From the NCBI GenBank assembly GCA_900540005.1, contig UQEM01000085.1:1-10431 (forward strand): 10,431 nt of DNA. The letters are read 5' to 3'. Numbering within the stretch: position 1 is the stretch's first letter; each line of letters starts with the position of its first letter. This DNA comes from an uncultured Ruminococcus sp. (lineage in GTDB: Bacteria > Bacillota > Clostridia > Oscillospirales > Ruminococcaceae). This document shows positions 1 to 6,269 of this stretch, piece after piece. Position numbers and translations under genes: made by a program. Under the pieces are notes generated by a model. The model made no database searches and had not been told where the DNA came from. It worked only from the letters and a program-made list of their open reading frames with translations.

Positions 1-474
1 GTTTGATTTTTTATGCGGGGTAAATGCCAATATCGCTTAAGTTGTTGGCATTGTGTAGGGGATTCTGAAATAAAGGATTATGAACTCGAATTCAGAGGTG
101 TTGCAACGATAGTACCAAAAGAAAATGCAAGCGTTCCAGTTTTAATATGGAAACTTGACGAAAGGGATCTGCCGATCCTTAACAGGTATGAAGGCTAGCC
201 ACGACTTTACAGACAGGAAAAAATGTCATTTGAATTGAACGGAAAAACCTGTGAGGGAATGGCTTATCTGATGAATTGCGGAGAAATTTCACCTCCGAGT
301 CAGCAGTATTATAACACAATTTTGCAGGGGTACAGGGAGAATGGCTTGGACGAATCTTATCTGCAAACGGCTCTTGAAAATTCAATCCGCCAGGAACAAA
401 TTATAGATGATAATTTTGATATTGATGAATTTGAAGATTTGGATTTTGACGATGATTTTCAGATGAAACTTTAA
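1..474 (+). pseudogene. Decayed AIG2/gamma-glutamylcyclotransferase-like gene
   Basis: The reading frame gives an AIG2-like (GGCT-fold) protein: KDYELEFRGVATI near the start, then the family's conserved LDxxxxxxLxRYEG region, then RLYRQE, MSFELNGKT and SPPSQQYYNTILQGYREN. A TAG at 196-198 interrupts the frame directly after RYEG, where the family usually has an aromatic residue (EGYPxLYR), so one substitution from TAT or TAC explains it. Downstream the same frame stays open to TAA at 472-474, ending in a very acidic tail. Upstream, VVGIV is readable only in a second frame (41-55) and the YGSN-type N-terminal loop is not visible, so the 5' end also carries a frameshift or was lost beyond the window edge. 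Family members act on gamma-glutamyl-amine or peptide bonds and are often found beside amidoligases (family knowledge). Loss of function is inferred; a downstream restart at ATG 223 could yield only the C-terminal half. Confidence 0.75.
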
Positions 475-486
475 GGGGAAAACAGT

Positions 487-753
487 ATGAAATATAAAGG
501 ATTTTTTGTGAAAATCACACCGGATGAATACCTGCCAAGAGAAGATAAGGATGGCGAAATCGTTGCCGGCGAGGGATTCAGGATAGAAGTATTTGCCGAC
601 GAATCCGAAAAAGTAGAAATTGACATTTTTTCTGCTGCAGTTGATTTTGAACTGATCAAAAACAGCATTGATGAAGCAGAACAGTTTGCGAAAGATTATA
701 TTGACTGTGAGGAAAAAGAATATCAAAGGCTGTTGGAGGAGTTTAGAATATGA
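487..753 (+). CDS. Small acidic protein of unknown function
   Basis: An 88-residue protein with a good ribosome site (AAGGGG, about 8 nt before ATG 487) follows the decayed AIG2-like gene by only 12 nt, so the two were probably one transcript. It is rich in Asp and Glu (starts MKYKGFFVKITPDEY, ends EEKEYQRLLEEFRI), has no membrane segment, signal peptide or cysteine cluster, and reads as a beta-strand half followed by a helix (roughly 55-88). I do not recognise the family. Its position suggests an accessory to the AIG2/amidoligase-type pathway, but nothing in the sequence proves this. The stop codon overlaps an ATG (ATGA at 750-753) that opens only a five-codon frame (MKILW), which may be the stump of a lost third gene of the operon. 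Confidence 0.7.
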   Translation: MKYKGFFVKITPDEYLPREDKDGEIVAGEGFRIEVFADESEKVEIDIFSAAVDFELIKNSIDEAEQFAKDYIDCEEKEYQRLLEEFRI

Positions 754-771
754 AAATATTATGGTAAGTAC

Positions 772-800
772 TTGATTTTACTCAGGAAAAATGGTAAACT
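772..800 (+). promoter_or_regulatory. Promoter of the AAA-ATPase/PD-(D/E)XK gene
   Basis: TTGATT (772-777) and TAAACT (795-800) are separated by 17 nt, and TGG directly before the -10 box makes it a TGn-extended -10. Transcription would start about 20 nt before ATG 825, just upstream of the GGAGG ribosome site at 812-816. Confidence 0.55.
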
Positions 801-824
801 AAGATATGAACGGAGGTGTTACAT

Positions 825-2405
825 ATGGGGATTTATTTGAACCAGAATAATATAATGTTTTCTAAGGACATTAATTCGGATATTTACGTAGATAAGACAT
901 TGCTTATTGAACAAACAAATAAATATATAAACACAAATAGTCAATATGTTTGCATAAGCCGACCGAGGCGTTTTGGCAAATCAATGGCAGCCAATATGCT
1001 GACAGCATATTACAGCCGGGGCTGTGATTCAAGAGAAATGTTTGAGAATCTTAAGATTTCAAAGGCAGATTCTTTTGAAAAACATTTGAATAAATACAAT
1101 GTTATAAGTTTTGATATGCAGAAGTTTCTTGTAAAAACAGAAAGTGTAGAAGAAATGATACAGGAAATGGAAGAAGAAATTCTTGATGAAGTTCTTGCAG
1201 AATATCCGCAACTGGAAAAATACAAACGACTTGATTTATCAAAAGCATCCGGAAAAGTATTTGCAGAAACAGGAGTACCATTTGTGTTCATTATAGACGA
1301 GTGGGATTGTGTTTTAAGATACTATAAGGATGATGAATCAGCTCAAAAAACATATCTGGACTATCTTTATGCATTATTTAAAGGACAGCCATATGTGGCA
1401 CTTGCATATATGACGGGTATATTGCCTATCAAAAAATACGGTGTTCATTCAGCACTTAACATGTTCAATGAGTATTCAATGGAAGGAGCTTATCCATTTT
1501 CTGAATTCACAGGATTCACAGAAGAAGAAACAGAAAAGCTTTGCAATGAATATAACATTGATTTTAATGAAGCAAAGAAATGGTACAATGGTTACAATGT
1601 TGACGGAGTTGCAATATATAACCCACGCTCAGTTGTGGAGGTGTGCAGGCGAAGAAGATTTACAAATTACTGGTCTAAGACAGAAACCTATAACGCATTA
1701 AAGATGCCTATAAACCTTAATTTTGATGGACTGAAAGAAAAAATTGAAAAAATGATAGCAGGAGAACAGATTGTTCTTGATACAGGTACATTTCAGAATG
1801 ATATGTCAAGTTTTCATTATGCAGATGATGTGCTGACGCTCCTTATTCACCTTGGATATCTTACTTATGATTTTGATACCCAAAGCTGCTGGATACCTAA
1901 CATGGAAGTACAGCAGGAATTTGTGCGCAGCATAAAAGGCGGAGGCTGGGAACCGGTTATTAATGCGATAAATCAGTCTGAGGAATGCTTAAAAGCAACC
2001 CTTTCAGGAGACGAAGAAGCGGTTGCGAGAATTGTTGAGCAGACACATCAGGAAAACACTTCGATTATAAAGTACAATGATGAGAACGCTCTTGCTTGTG
2101 TAGTGACGCTTGCGTTCTATACAGCAAGAAACCAGTATGAGATAATAAGAGAGCTTCCGACGGGTAAAGGGTATGCGGACATTGCGTTTCTGCCAAGACC
2201 GAATGAAAATGTTCCTGCAATCGTTGTCGAACTCAAAAAGGAACAGGATGCGAGCATTGCGCTTGAACAAATCAGGAACAGACAGTATACTGAAAAATTG
2301 TCAGCATACAGCGGAGAAATAATCCTTGTCGGTATTAATTATACCACTGATCCAAATACGGAGTATAAGAAGCATACTTGCAGGATTGAAAAAATAGTTA
2401 AATAA
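825..2405 (+). CDS. AAA-ATPase_like / PD-(D/E)XK nuclease-domain protein
   Basis: A 526-residue, apparently complete member of the AAA-ATPase_like family with a C-terminal PD-(D/E)XK domain (Pfam AAA-ATPase_like plus PDDEXK_9). Visible motifs are a variant P-loop RPRRFGKS (46-53), Walker B VFIIDEWD (154-161), the family signatures MTGILPIKKYG (196-206) and YNPRSVVE (265-272), and in the C-terminal domain ADI (Asp452) and VVELKK (Glu469, Lys471) with Gln482, which form the nuclease-like D-(E)xK core. A GTG at 816 extends the frame, but the GGAGG at 812-816 overlaps it, so ATG 825 (8 nt spacing) is the likely start. These proteins occur in many copies in Clostridia and Bacteroidetes and their biological role is not settled; defence or mobile-element functions are speculation. 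It is monocistronic, with its own promoter and terminator, and is cytoplasmic. The RFGKS loop lacks the usual GxxxxGK glycine, which is normal for the family. Confidence 0.92.
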   Translation: MGIYLNQNNIMFSKDINSDIYVDKTLLIEQTNKYINTNSQYVCISRPRRFGKSMAANMLTAYYSRGCDSREMFENLKISKADSFEKHLNKYNVISFDMQKFLVKTESVEEMIQEMEEEILDEVLAEYPQLEKYKRLDLSKASGKVFAETGVPFVFIIDEWDCVLRYYKDDESAQKTYLDYLYALFKGQPYVALAYMTGILPIKKYGVHSALNMFNEYSMEGAYPFSEFTGFTEEETEKLCNEYNIDFNEAKKWYNGYNVDGVAIYNPRSVVEVCRRRRFTNYWSKTETYNALKMPINLNFDGLKEKIEKMIAGEQIVLDTGTFQNDMSSFHYADDVLTLLIHLGYLTYDFDTQSCWIPNMEVQQEFVRSIKGGGWEPVINAINQSEECLKATLSGDEEAVARIVEQTHQENTSIIKYNDENALACVVTLAFYTARNQYEIIRELPTGKGYADIAFLPRPNENVPAIVVELKKEQDASIALEQIRNRQYTEKLSAYSGEIILVGINYTTDPNTEYKKHTCRIEKIVK

Positions 2406-2413
2406 ATGTGAAG

Positions 2414-2450
2414 AACAGCAGATCTTGATATATAAAGATCTGCTGTTTTT
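2414..2450 (+). terminator. Rho-independent terminator after the AAA-ATPase gene
   Basis: A perfect 13-bp stem (2414-2426 with 2435-2447, AACAGCAGATCTT) closes an 8-nt loop and runs into five T's. It lies 8 nt after the TAA of the ATPase gene. Confidence 0.92.
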
Positions 2451-2634
2451 ATAGAATTTTGAATGTTTTATACCGTTCAGGACGAAAATTTGTTGTTTGT
2501 GACAGAGATATTGACAAGTGAAATATGTAAAATAAATATAAGCAAGAAAAAATTACCTTTATCATAATATTTCGACATTTCACCGCAAACAAAACCGGAT
2601 TTCACTTCAATTATCAGCATAGATAGGAAGTTTA

Positions 2635-2643
2635 TGATATAAT
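2635..2643 (+). promoter_or_regulatory. Orphan TGn-extended -10 box
   Basis: TGATATAAT is a perfect extended -10 (TGA then TATAAT). No good -35 hexamer lies 16-18 nt upstream. It is followed about 80 nt later by AAGAGG and ATG 2720, which opens only a six-codon frame (MNSRNM, TAA at 2738-2740). Confidence 0.4.
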
Positions 2644-2893
2644 AAAACAAAAAGTATAAGCTAATATTGGCAATTTAATATTAAAGCTCTATTTTAAACT
2701 ATTTTCAAGAGGAAAAACTATGAATAGCAGAAATATGTAATAAAATTAAAAAAAGTGGAGCCTTTATTTTTATAATGGCATTATACTGCTATCCAACTAT
2801 CATTGCTACTCGTGCGAATCAAGTGAATAGGGGAACATTTAAAAACACCTTTGAATCCTTCATAACATTCGGATTGACATTTCTCCGAGAATT

Positions 2894-2944
2894 CAAAGTA
2901 CGTTTTAAGTTCAACTGTTTCGTTGGAAAGTTGAACGTACTTTG
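2894..2944. repeat. Imperfect long inverted repeat (hairpin)
   Basis: CAAAGTACG plus TTCAACT on the left (2894-2902 and 2910-2916) match the right arm 2929-2944 exactly. A 7-nt insertion sits in the left arm and a 12-nt loop (2917-2928) lies in between. No T-run follows on either strand, so it is not an ordinary terminator. Its role is unknown. Confidence 0.6.
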
Positions 2945-3085
2945 TTATGATTTCAGAGGTTCTCGCCGTTTTACAAAAGACTTTTACTCTGATGCCAAGT
3001 GTATTATTTCTCATATTCATACATTGTCGCGTAGGTTTTGACTTTATGCGGACAGGTTCTTAATGTCATTGGAATTGTCAAGAAA

Positions 3086-3112
3086 TGTGCAGTCGGAGAA
3101 TACCCAAAATCT
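3086..3112 (+). repeat. IS3 element terminal inverted repeat, orfB side
   Basis: Begins TGTGCAGTCGG and continues to ACCCAAAATCT. It matches the other end of the element imperfectly with one gap. The boundary is inferred from the start of similarity. Confidence 0.6.
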
Positions 3113-3126
3113 TGGATAGGCAGGAG

Positions 3127-4043
3127 TCAGGCGGCGTGATGAGAGATCTGTTTTGAAGTTCTTAGTGTCACAGGTGGGAGACCGCCTTCATTGAAGGTGT
3201 TGATTCTCTGGGTGTTGTAGTAGCCGAAGATGTATCGGAAGATGACAGTTTTGACCTCTTTACGCTTCATTCGGTATGTAGGTATCTGATACAGCTTTTC
3301 TTTTTTCAGTGTGGCAAAGAAGCTCTCCATACGAGCGTTGTCATAGCAGTGAGCAGTACCGCTGAGGCTCTGGATAGCCCGTTTGTAACAAGTTCCCTGC
3401 GGAAGGCATAGCTTGTGTACTGGCAGCCACGGTCACTGTGAAGGACAGTTCCATCGAGCCTGCCGTATTTCTCACGCAGCTGTTTTACGGTGTCTATGCA
3501 AAGTTCCTTCTTCATGTTATCACGCATTTCAAGAGCAATTATCTCACCGTTGAAGCAGTCGAGAATCGGTGAAACATAGAGCTTTCCGTCAGCGCACTGG
3601 ACCTCGGTAATATCGGTTAGCAGCTTTTTCATCGGCTTATCTGCACTGAAATTTCTATTGATAAGGTTTTCTCTGTTCTGAGTTTCAGTATCAGCCTTTG
3701 TGATGCCGTGAGGTATGCGATGCCTGTGGATTAGTCCGGATTCGCTCATAGTACGGTATACCGTTCTGAGACTGACGTGAGTGCCTTTCTGGGCAAGAGC
3801 TGCCTGCATCCTTCTGACACCGTAATTCTTATTGTCAGGATGCTCTGAAAGAATTCCCTGTATTTTGACCAGAAGAAGCTGCCTTGCACCGGGCTTACCC
3901 TGATTCCTGAGCCAGCGATAATAGCCTGATTCGCTGATTTTCAAAAATCTGCATATTGCTTTCGCTCCGTACTTGTTACGGAACTCATTGACGAACAGGT
4001 GACGTTCGCTTGTCTTTACTTCTTCCGGTCTTTTGCGAAAAAA
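3127..4043 (-). pseudogene. IS3-family transposase orfB (DDE), frameshifted
   Basis: Encodes the integrase-core transposase. From the first ATG (3944) it reads MKISESGYYRWLRNQGKPG, then the rve domain with Asp111 (LLTDITEV) and Asp171 (LHSDRGCQYTS). After LVTNG the frame breaks: at CCC 3378-3380 (plus strand) one C is missing relative to the expected GGG-GCT (Gly-Ala) codons. The next frame then continues AIQSLSGTAHCYDNARMESFFATLKKEKL to the stop at 3127. Restoring the base puts Glu207 exactly 35 residues after Asp171, the DD(35)E spacing of the family. The frame is open upstream of 3944 through RHLFVNEFRNKYGAKAICRF up to the slippery site in orfA, as expected for an OrfAB fusion. As it stands the protein lacks the catalytic Glu. 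A sequencing or assembly error remains possible. Confidence 0.85.
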
Positions 4044-4291
4044 CCGAGTGCGTCCTTGAGAATATCATTTGCCTTGCGAAGCTCGGCATTTTTACGCTCG
4101 AGCTCCGTAATACGCAGTTTTGCTTCATCGTCGGTCATCTGATACTTTTTAGCTTTTGCAGCGGCATTTCGCTTTGTACGCCAGTCTGATAGTGTGTAAT
4201 ACTGGATACCTAACTGCTGAGCAGCCTTTTTCATTCCGATCTCGTCTGATAGTTTTAATGCTTCTTCTTTGAATTCTTTACTGTACTTCAT
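4016..4291 (-). CDS. IS3-family transposase orfA
   Basis: A 91-residue DNA-binding subunit. The N-terminal half is a helix-turn-helix (MKYSKEFKEEALKLSDEIG, then KKAAQQLGIQYYTLSDWRTK), which recognises the element ends. The C-terminal half has a leucine-zipper heptad pattern (ITELERKNAELRKANDILKDAL) used for multimerisation in IS3/IS911 proteins. The length is normal and the gene looks intact. The ribosome site AAAGGGAAAA precedes ATG 4291. Near the 3' end, TTTTTTC (complement of 4037-4043, codons NNT TTT TTC) fits the X XXY YYZ rule for -1 frameshifting into orfB, which in this family makes the active OrfAB transposase. Confidence 0.92.
   Translation of the reverse strand: MKYSKEFKEEALKLSDEIGMKKAAQQLGIQYYTLSDWRTKRNAAAKAKKYQMTDDEAKLRITELERKNAELRKANDILKDALGFFAKDRKK
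4037..4043 (-). promoter_or_regulatory. Probable programmed -1 frameshift site
   Basis: T TTT TTC in orfA codons 83-85 (Gly-Phe-Phe), with the -1 frame open from here through the whole first part of orfB. The heptamer form and position are typical of IS3 elements; actual frameshifting is inferred. Confidence 0.5.
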
Positions 4292-4323
4292 AGTCGTTTT
4301 CCCTTTCCGGTTGTATTATTTAT

Positions 4324-4352
4324 ATTCTACCAGATTTTGGGGTGTTTGTCGA
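4324..4352 (-). promoter_or_regulatory. Transposase promoter within the IS end
   Basis: On the minus strand TCGACA (4352-4347) and TAGAAT (4329-4324) are separated by 17 nt. Each has 5 of 6 consensus bases. It drives orfA, whose ATG is about 33 nt downstream of the -10 box. Confidence 0.65.
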
Positions 4353-4359
4353 CTGCTCT
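4333..4359 (-). repeat. IS3 element terminal inverted repeat, orfA side
   Basis: Read on the minus strand from 4359 it begins AGAGCAGTCGAC and continues to CACCCCAAAATC, the counterpart of the repeat at 3086-3112. It contains the -35 box of the transposase promoter. Confidence 0.6.
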
Positions 4360-4376
4360 TTCAGTATAACACTTCA

Positions 4377-4565
4377 TTAATGGATCCAGACAATTGCTGT
4401 TGCAGTAAGTATTTTTTTCACCTCATCAGCACTGCAATTTTCACGTTCAGCAATTTCCTCATATGATAAATATCTATTTAATTCTTTATCCATGTGCATT
4501 CTATAATCGATGATTTTATTTATAAATTCTTCTGTATACTCCATTAAATTGAAATATTCTCTCAC
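4377..4565 (-). CDS. Small protein with a possible HTH segment
   Basis: A 62-residue protein starting at GTG 4565, preceded by AAGGAAA at a suitable distance and by a strong promoter. A later ATG (4544) is possible but has no ribosome site. Residues 33-53 (YLSYEEIAERENCSADEVKKIL) resemble the helix-turn-helix of sigma-region-4-like proteins, and the rest is helical and charged. I do not recognise a family. The C-terminal ATAIVWIH does not look like a natural helix end, and the IS element begins about 18 nt after the stop, so the gene may have been shortened by a deletion next to the IS. Function unknown. Confidence 0.5.
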   Translation of the reverse strand: MREYFNLMEYTEEFINKIIDYRMHMDKELNRYLSYEEIAERENCSADEVKKILTATAIVWIH

Positions 4566-4598
4566 CGCTTTAATTTCCTTTCATTTTTGATTAAAATT

Positions 4599-4627
4599 AT
4601 TATATCATATCTTATTAAGGAAATCAA
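4599..4627 (-). promoter_or_regulatory. Promoter of the small gene at 4377-4565
   Basis: On the minus strand TTGATT (4627-4622), a 17-nt spacer and a perfect TATAAT (4604-4599) preceded by TGA (extended -10). This is the best promoter match in the window. Confidence 0.7.
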
Positions 4628-4693
4628 CTGCGATTGAGTTGCGGTTAACGTTTTAATGTACAATAAAACAATATTTTACAGATATTAACAATC

Positions 4694-4728
4694 GACCCGT
4701 GCAGGATCATATTTACCCTGCACGGGTC
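4694..4728 (-). terminator. Hairpin after the Ro60-like gene, likely transcript end
   Basis: A perfect 12-bp GC-rich stem (GACCCGTGCAGG, 4694-4705 with 4717-4728) closes an 11-nt loop, 53 nt downstream of the Ro60-like stop. On the minus strand it is followed by GATTGTTAATATCTG, a weak T-tract, so termination is less certain than the stem. It could instead protect the 3' end of the transcript. Confidence 0.65.
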
Positions 4729-4781
4729 TCATGAATCGTTAGGTTTATTGGGAGAGTATCAACAATTTGTGGGAAAGTTTC

Positions 4782-6254
4782 TTATGCCGCAGATATTGCA
4801 GCATATCTTTCCGAGGAGAGTATCTCGTTCATTATCTTTTCGGGAGATATGTCGCCGCCGATGACCATATCAAATACAGCAGGGGAGTAACCTGATACAA
4901 GCGCCGCGCCTGTTTCGGAGCGGTTCACGGGTATCGAGTCACAACGACTGTTGACGTTCCAGAAAATGATGTCCGGAAGCTTGTAACCGTGTTTTTTGTA
5001 AAGCTTTCGCATTTCGCGGAACATAGGCTCGTCATTGCCGCCGATAATGCAGTAATTGAACTGCATATCGGAGATTATGTAGAGTTTTGAAGGAAGTTCG
5101 CTTTCGGGGACTTTATGCCTTACGGCAGTATCGAGTATCAGTCTGAAAACGGCTTCCAGATTAGTATCAGCAACCTCGTTGAATGTGCTGCAATAATTTA
5201 CTTTGCTTACAATATCTTTGCCTTTGATTTGAACGAGACGTGGTGACTCAGAGAAGGTGATGAAGTGGTTGGCGAATGCACCTGTATTGTGCTCTGCAAA
5301 GTATATTCCAAGCGACAGAGCAGCATCTATCGGACGGATACCTCCGCAGCCGCAGGTCATAGAGCCTGAGCCGTCAACTACCGCAATGGCGTTCTCGCGT
5401 TTTGCGGCGTTAAGGTCAGGCAGCGACTTCCACGCAGCGTCGAGTGCAAGTTTCTGCTCTGTGGAAATATTTGTGTTCAAGGCTGCACGAACAATATCGT
5501 AGGGGAACAGCTTGTCAGCGTTCATTTTAGCTTTACCGCTGTGAACCTTGTTCAGATAATCGGTGTAGCGTTCGCCGTCGTTGCGGATAAACGCGCCGCG
5601 GTACTTGAACATTGCGCAGGAAGGCTGCTGCTCGTAGTTGAAAGTGTAGTCGCGCTCGCGAAGCCGGTTCTCCAGAATATCACTGTATCTGCGAAGCGCC
5701 GACAGAGTTTTTCTGTAGGTGCGCTGATTCATGCCGAGCAGGTTAGCGATATGTCTGCCGCTGTTGCGTGTCTTTTGGGAGGAAGTATTCACAGACGGCA
5801 GCCATTTCGCGAGCAGTGAGACGGGGGCATTTGCGTTCATTGCCGCAATGTCCTTGTCAAGTTGCTTTTTTATGACTTCTACAGCCACGCTCTCGAGAGG
5901 GGTGCAGAGGAGCACGCATAAATCGTCAAAACGACCATACTCAGCAAAAAGATGAATATTCTTTTCTACTGATTCCGGAGCAGTTTTCGCAAGAGCTGTA
6001 ACAGCAATGCGGAAGAAACGCCTTTCACCGAGACCGCCTCTTGCATCGCGCGCAAAGAAGATTATCTTCATAGTCTTGTCGGGATCTTCTGCATAAGCAC
6101 GGTTTACTGTGTCAGTTATGTCTTTTGCGGAGGAATTTCTCATAGCTCCGGCTTTGAAAAACATATCAAGACAGTAGGATTCAGACGAACGGTAAGCAGT
6201 ACCGCCGTTTTCAGTGTAGGTGATATTTGATTCCTGATTCAAAAAGTTAAGCAT
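4782..6254 (-). CDS. Ro60/TROVE-like RNA-binding protein with vWA domain (DUF2828 type)
   Basis: A 490-residue protein with the Ro60/Rsr architecture: an alpha-helical TROVE-like repeat region (about 20-280; signatures YRSSESYCLDMF, FFARDARGGLGERRFFR, and the LLAKWLPSVNTSS stretch common in DUF2828) followed by a von Willebrand A domain (about 285-470). The metal site is complete: DGSGS (294-298), Thr364 in VADTN and Asp396 in IISDMQF. Ro60 family proteins form a ring that holds misfolded RNA ends and binds Y RNAs on its outer surface; bacterial Rsr works with PNPase and is often coded beside RtcB (family knowledge). Here rtcB is directly upstream on the same strand, separated by a structured non-coding stretch that includes a tRNA T-arm mimic. 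The start ATG 6254 has GGAAGGAG 7 nt upstream. Whether to call it Rsr or only DUF2828 cannot be settled by eye. Cytoplasmic; no signal or membrane segment. Confidence 0.88.
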   Translation of the reverse strand: MLNFLNQESNITYTENGGTAYRSSESYCLDMFFKAGAMRNSSAKDITDTVNRAYAEDPDKTMKIIFFARDARGGLGERRFFRIAVTALAKTAPESVEKNIHLFAEYGRFDDLCVLLCTPLESVAVEVIKKQLDKDIAAMNANAPVSLLAKWLPSVNTSSQKTRNSGRHIANLLGMNQRTYRKTLSALRRYSDILENRLRERDYTFNYEQQPSCAMFKYRGAFIRNDGERYTDYLNKVHSGKAKMNADKLFPYDIVRAALNTNISTEQKLALDAAWKSLPDLNAAKRENAIAVVDGSGSMTCGCGGIRPIDAALSLGIYFAEHNTGAFANHFITFSESPRLVQIKGKDIVSKVNYCSTFNEVADTNLEAVFRLILDTAVRHKVPESELPSKLYIISDMQFNYCIIGGNDEPMFREMRKLYKKHGYKLPDIIFWNVNSRCDSIPVNRSETGAALVSGYSPAVFDMVIGGDISPEKIMNEILSSERYAAISAA

Positions 6255-6269
6255 GATAATTCTCCTTCC

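Larger units (their letters stand above)
2451..3085. other. Gene-poor stretch between the ATPase gene and the IS element
   Basis: About 635 nt without a convincing gene. The first half is very AT-rich and holds an orphan promoter, a ribosome site and a six-codon ORF. In the second half both strands are open for about 80 codons (2775-3041 on plus, 2781-3020 on minus), but neither frame has a clear ribosome site or a family I recognise. An imperfect inverted repeat lies inside this open part. The minus-strand frame (with KTARTSEIITKYVQLSNE) is the slightly more protein-like of the two, and I do not call it a gene. Confidence 0.5.
3086..4359 (-). mobile_element. IS3-family insertion sequence, probably inactive
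   Basis: An element of about 1.27 kb with the IS3 layout: orfA (HTH plus leucine zipper) and orfB (DDE integrase) in overlapping frames on the minus strand. The ends carry related inverted repeats: TGTGCAGTCG at 3086-3095 against AGAGCAGTCG (complement of 4350-4359), and both ends then share ACCCAAAATCT or CCCAAAATCT further in. The exact boundaries are uncertain by a few bases, and I could not find a clean 3-4 bp target duplication. A good promoter lies inside the orfA-side end. The one-base deletion in orfB means it can probably move only with help from a sister copy. It sits about 18 nt beyond the stop of the small gene at 4377-4565 and does not visibly split an ORF. Confidence 0.85.

Noticed and set aside
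382..726. Minus-strand 114-codon ORF across the AIG2-like and small acidic genes
   Set aside because: Its Phe/Ile-rich translation is the antisense of acidic, AT-rich coding sequence on the plus strand.
816..824. GTG 816 as the start of the AAA-ATPase protein
   Set aside because: The GGAGG ribosome site at 812-816 overlaps this GTG, while ATG 825 has ideal spacing and begins MGIYLN, the usual N-terminus of the family.
2775..3041. A protein-coding gene on either strand of the double-open stretch
   Set aside because: There is no clear ribosome site or recognisable domain, and both strands are equally open, so coding cannot be assigned; kept only as a finding.
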